Assembly: GCA_000435075.1 (NCBI GenBank)
Contig: FR890651.1
Location: 1-43,815, forward strand
Length of the DNA stretch: 43,815 nt
Direction of reading: 5' to 3'
DNA from: Bacteroides sp. CAG:770
GTDB taxonomy: Bacteria; Bacteroidota; Bacteroidia; Bacteroidales; UBA932
A program made the translations under genes and the position numbers. Below the pieces are notes generated by a model. The model was not told the DNA's origin and searched no databases. It saw nothing but the letters and a program-made list of their open reading frames with translations. Positions 41,984 through 43,815 of this stretch are shown piece by piece; the stretch's first letter is position 1, and every line of letters starts with the position of its first letter.

Positions 41984-42397
41984 ATGATGTATTACGAAAC
42001 GTCATTTCCTGTCCGCTACTATGAGACAGATCAGATGGGGATCGTGCACCACTCGAACTATATCAGATATTTCGAGTGCGCACGAAACCTGATGATTCGC
42101 GAAGGCGGATATCCTATCGAACAATGCGAAGCGGACGGCGTAGTTATCCCCGTTGTTTCGGTAGAATGCAAATACAAGTTTTCGGCAAAGATGGGAGATG
42201 TCCTGAGATGTACGGCATCCATAGACAAACTTCCTCTTGCAAAACTTGTCATAAAGCAGGCAGTATATAACCAGGACAACATCCTGTGCGCTGAAGGACA
42301 GGTAGTTCTAGGATTCCTCAGCAAGGAGACGGGACGTCCGGTAGGCTGCCCTGAAAGACTTCTGGAAATGATACGTTCCAGAATGAATGACAAATAG
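41984..42397 (+). CDS. Acyl-CoA thioesterase, YbgC/4HBT family
   Basis: 137 residues, hotdog fold. The active-site Asp 16 lies in YYETDQMGIVHHSNYIRYFE-like sequence (Asp-x-x-Gly-x-x-x-His), and ARNLMIREGG and KYKFSAKMGD follow. Family members cleave acyl-CoA or acyl-ACP thioesters, in E. coli linked to the Tol-Pal system. Starts at ATG 41984, with a second ATG next to it. It lies 5 nt after valS and 26 nt before tatA. Confidence 0.88.
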   Translation: MMYYETSFPVRYYETDQMGIVHHSNYIRYFECARNLMIREGGYPIEQCEADGVVIPVVSVECKYKFSAKMGDVLRCTASIDKLPLAKLVIKQAVYNQDNILCAEGQVVLGFLSKETGRPVGCPERLLEMIRSRMNDK

Positions 42398-42423
42398 TTA
42401 CATAACTTTTAATAATAAGAATT

Positions 42424-42645
42424 ATGCCAATTTTTCCATTAGGTATCGTAGGTCCTTGGGAGATAGTGATTATCGCATTGATAGTGCTTCTCCTCTTCGG
42501 AGGCAAGAAAATTCCTGAACTGATGAAAGGACTCGGTAAAGGCGTAAAGAGCTTCAAAGACGGGCTCAATGAAGTAGAAAAAGACATCAAGGACGTGGAT
42601 GCCACCCTTAACGACAAGGGAAACAACACAGGCGCTGAAAAATAA
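42424..42645 (+). CDS. tatA: Twin-arginine translocase subunit TatA
   Basis: 73 residues. An N-terminal transmembrane helix (about 9-27, GPWEIVIIALIVLLLFGGKK) with the conserved Phe-Gly hinge is followed by an amphipathic helix (KIPELMKGLGKGVKSFKDGL) and an acidic tail. TatA forms the pore-like oligomer that moves folded proteins with RR signal peptides. A separate TatB is not present, as usual in this phylum. It is 12 nt before tatC. Confidence 0.93.
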   Translation: MPIFPLGIVGPWEIVIIALIVLLLFGGKKIPELMKGLGKGVKSFKDGLNEVEKDIKDVDATLNDKGNNTGAEK

Positions 42646-42657
42646 ATCCTCGACAAA

Positions 42658-43404
42658 GTGAGCGACAACAACGAGGAAATGTCTTTTTGGGATCACTTGG
42701 AAGTACTGAGGGGGACTTTGTTCCGCTCAGTACTTGCTATTGCGTGTACCGGAGTGGTTCTGTTGTGCTTCAAGGGATTCCTGTTCGATGACGTCATCTT
42801 GGCTCCCACGAGGCATGACTTCTGGCTATACAGATGGCTGAACCTTCCGTTCACCATGACACTGATCAACACAGACATATCTGCACAGTTCTTCATCCAC
42901 CTGAAGGTTTCGTTCATCTGCGGTTTCATAATATCCTTTCCCTATGTATGTTATGAGCTTTGGATGTTTATTGCCCCTGCATTGTATCCTTCAGAGAAGT
43001 CATCAGTCAGACAGGCTTTTTCATTTGCCTCAATCTTGTTCTACGCCGGCCTCGCAATAGGATATTACATGATTCTGCCAATAACATTGAACTTCTTCCA
43101 GGGATATACCGTCAGCGATGAAGTCCTGAACACTATCACCCTTGAATCCTATATTTCAATGTTCACGTCGATGGTGCTCCTGTTCGGGATAGTCTTCGAA
43201 TTCCCGGTGCTTATCGCAGTGCTGAACAGGATGGGAATCGTGACAAAAGAAAGCATCAAGAAATACAGACGACATGCAATAGTAGCGATACTGGTTGTAG
43301 CCGCAATAATAACACCTGCAGACCCGTTTTCAATGCTGATCGCTGCAGCTCCGCTTTATCTGCTGTATGAAATGAGCATATTGGTCTGTGTAAAAAAGGA
43401 TTAG
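42658..43404 (+). CDS. tatC: Twin-arginine translocase subunit TatC
   Basis: 248 residues from the GTG at 42658; an ATG at 42679 is an alternative that still keeps the family start SFWDHLEVLR. Six transmembrane helices are visible, with the conserved cytoplasmic N-terminus, FICGFIISFPYVCYELWMFIAPALYPSE, and the final RRHAIVAILVVAAIITPADPFS-like region that lines the signal-peptide site. TatC recognises twin-arginine signals. It is followed after 3 nt by the ABC-F gene. Confidence 0.92.
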   Translation: MSDNNEEMSFWDHLEVLRGTLFRSVLAIACTGVVLLCFKGFLFDDVILAPTRHDFWLYRWLNLPFTMTLINTDISAQFFIHLKVSFICGFIISFPYVCYELWMFIAPALYPSEKSSVRQAFSFASILFYAGLAIGYYMILPITLNFFQGYTVSDEVLNTITLESYISMFTSMVLLFGIVFEFPVLIAVLNRMGIVTKESIKKYRRHAIVAILVVAAIITPADPFSMLIAAAPLYLLYEMSILVCVKKD

Positions 43405-43407
43405 ACT

Positions 43408-43815
43408 ATGATTTCCATAAACGGAGTTACCGTAGCGTATGGCAGTTATACGTTGCTGGACAACATAAGTTTCCATATAAGTGAAACAGACAAGATAGGT
43501 CTCGTCGGCAAGAACGGGGCGGGAAAATCCACCATCATGAAGATGATATGCGGAGAGCAGAGCCCGACGTCAGGCCACATTGACCTTCCCAATCACATAA
43601 AGATAGGCTATCTGCCGCAGATAATGCAGCATCATAAAGGAAAGACTGTCATTGACGAAACAATGACGGCCTTTGCCGCAATGAACGAACTCGAGGAAGA
43701 ACTCGAGGAAATCGGCAAACAGCTGGCGGAAAGGACAGACTACGAGTCGGAGGAATATATGTCATTGATTACCAGAATGAATGAGGTCAATGACAGACTG
43801 GCGGGGGGGGGGGGC
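43408..43815 (+). CDS. ABC-F ATPase, N-terminal part (runs off the window)
   Basis: Translating from the ATG at 43408 gives 136 codons with no stop before the edge. It begins MISINGVTVAYGSYTLLDN, has Walker A GKNGAGKST (34-42 region) and the Q-loop in IGYLPQIMQ, then an acidic helix where the ABC-F arm usually starts. ABC-F proteins bind the ribosome and help translation or antibiotic resistance; they have no membrane part. The last four codons are Gly from a run of 12 G and are not trustworthy. Confidence 0.85.
   Translation, partial: MISINGVTVAYGSYTLLDNISFHISETDKIGLVGKNGAGKSTIMKMICGEQSPTSGHIDLPNHIKIGYLPQIMQHHKGKTVIDETMTAFAAMNELEEELEEIGKQLAERTDYESEEYMSLITRMNEVNDRLAGGGG
43803..43814. other. 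Run of 12 G at the window end
   Basis: Twelve consecutive G sit one base from the right edge. No other homopolymer in the window is as long in G or C. It is best treated as a sequencing or assembly artefact at a contig end. Confidence 0.75.

Noticed and set aside
1..43815. CRISPR array, tRNA, rRNA, integrase, transposase or toxin-antitoxin genes
   Set aside because: I looked through intergenic gaps and gene products and saw no regular spacer repeats, no cloverleaf-like sequence and no mobile-element proteins.

Overview
The window reads as a chromosomal fragment of a Bacteroidota (probably Bacteroidales) bacterium. Evidence is the set of lineage-typical families (PUR-like DUF3276, DUF3467, DUF5606, DUF6340, a long-form NusB, type III glutamine synthetase, fused ThrE exporter, secreted C1B peptidase), lipoprotein signals ending in a lipobox Cys, and promoters of the Bacteroidota type (-7 TAnnTTTG, often with TTTG/TTTC about 19-20 nt upstream) instead of the enterobacterial -35/-10. 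Base composition and codon use look fairly even. No rRNA, tRNA, CRISPR array, prophage or intact insertion sequence was seen. The right end stops inside an ABC-F gene in a run of 12 G, which looks like an assembly edge.

Layout. 1-365: intergenic, with a terminator-like hairpin. 366-6077 (-): an operon for adenosine/SAH deaminase-like amidohydrolase, purine nucleoside phosphorylase, glutamine-dependent NAD synthase and a TPR/HTH membrane lipoprotein. 6245-6601 (-): PUR-like DUF3276 protein. 6693-11467 (+): nusB, yajC, a YbbR/CdaR-like protein, coaE, DUF5606 and rimO, a core-gene block with translational coupling. 11552-12472 (+): DUF6340 lipoprotein. 12474-13280 (-) and 13509-14210 (+): a membrane LytTR regulator diverging from an SGNH hydrolase across an unusual intergenic region with four 20-bp-phased repeats. 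14197-16576: nucleoside kinase (-) and uracil phosphoribosyltransferase (+), a divergent pyrimidine-salvage pair. 16649-21700 (-): surE, lpxB, sulP, thrE. 21843-25764 (+): gapA, an aromatic amino acid ammonia-lyase, and L-serine dehydratase. 25786-27391: GH25 lysozyme (-) and rubrerythrin (+) from back-to-back promoters. 27495-29428 (-): secreted C1B peptidase and phosphatidylserine synthase. 29521-31359: small alpha/beta hydrolase (+) and class I/II aminotransferase (-), convergent. 31458-36955 (+): glnN, an unrecognised lipoprotein, a DnaQ-fold exonuclease with a basic tail, and an RlmI-type rRNA methyltransferase, the last three overlapping. 37026-39170 (-): DUF3467, kdsC, maf and a frameshifted outer-membrane beta-barrel gene. 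39324-43815 (+): valS, ybgC-like thioesterase, tatA, tatC and the start of an ABC-F ATPase.

Most of the window is housekeeping: nucleotide and NAD salvage, nitrogen and amino acid metabolism, envelope synthesis (LpxB, KdsC, PssA, YajC, Tat) and translation (RimO, RlmI, ValS). No clearly new multi-gene system was found. The less ordinary signals are: the octamer TGTCAATG (and its complement), about 31 copies by hand count where about 1-2 are expected by chance; the phased repeat array between the LytTR regulator and SGNH genes; a 26-bp near-perfect hairpin after the RlmI gene; an ammonia-lyase of uncertain substrate without hut genes nearby; and a one-base deletion that splits a beta-barrel gene.
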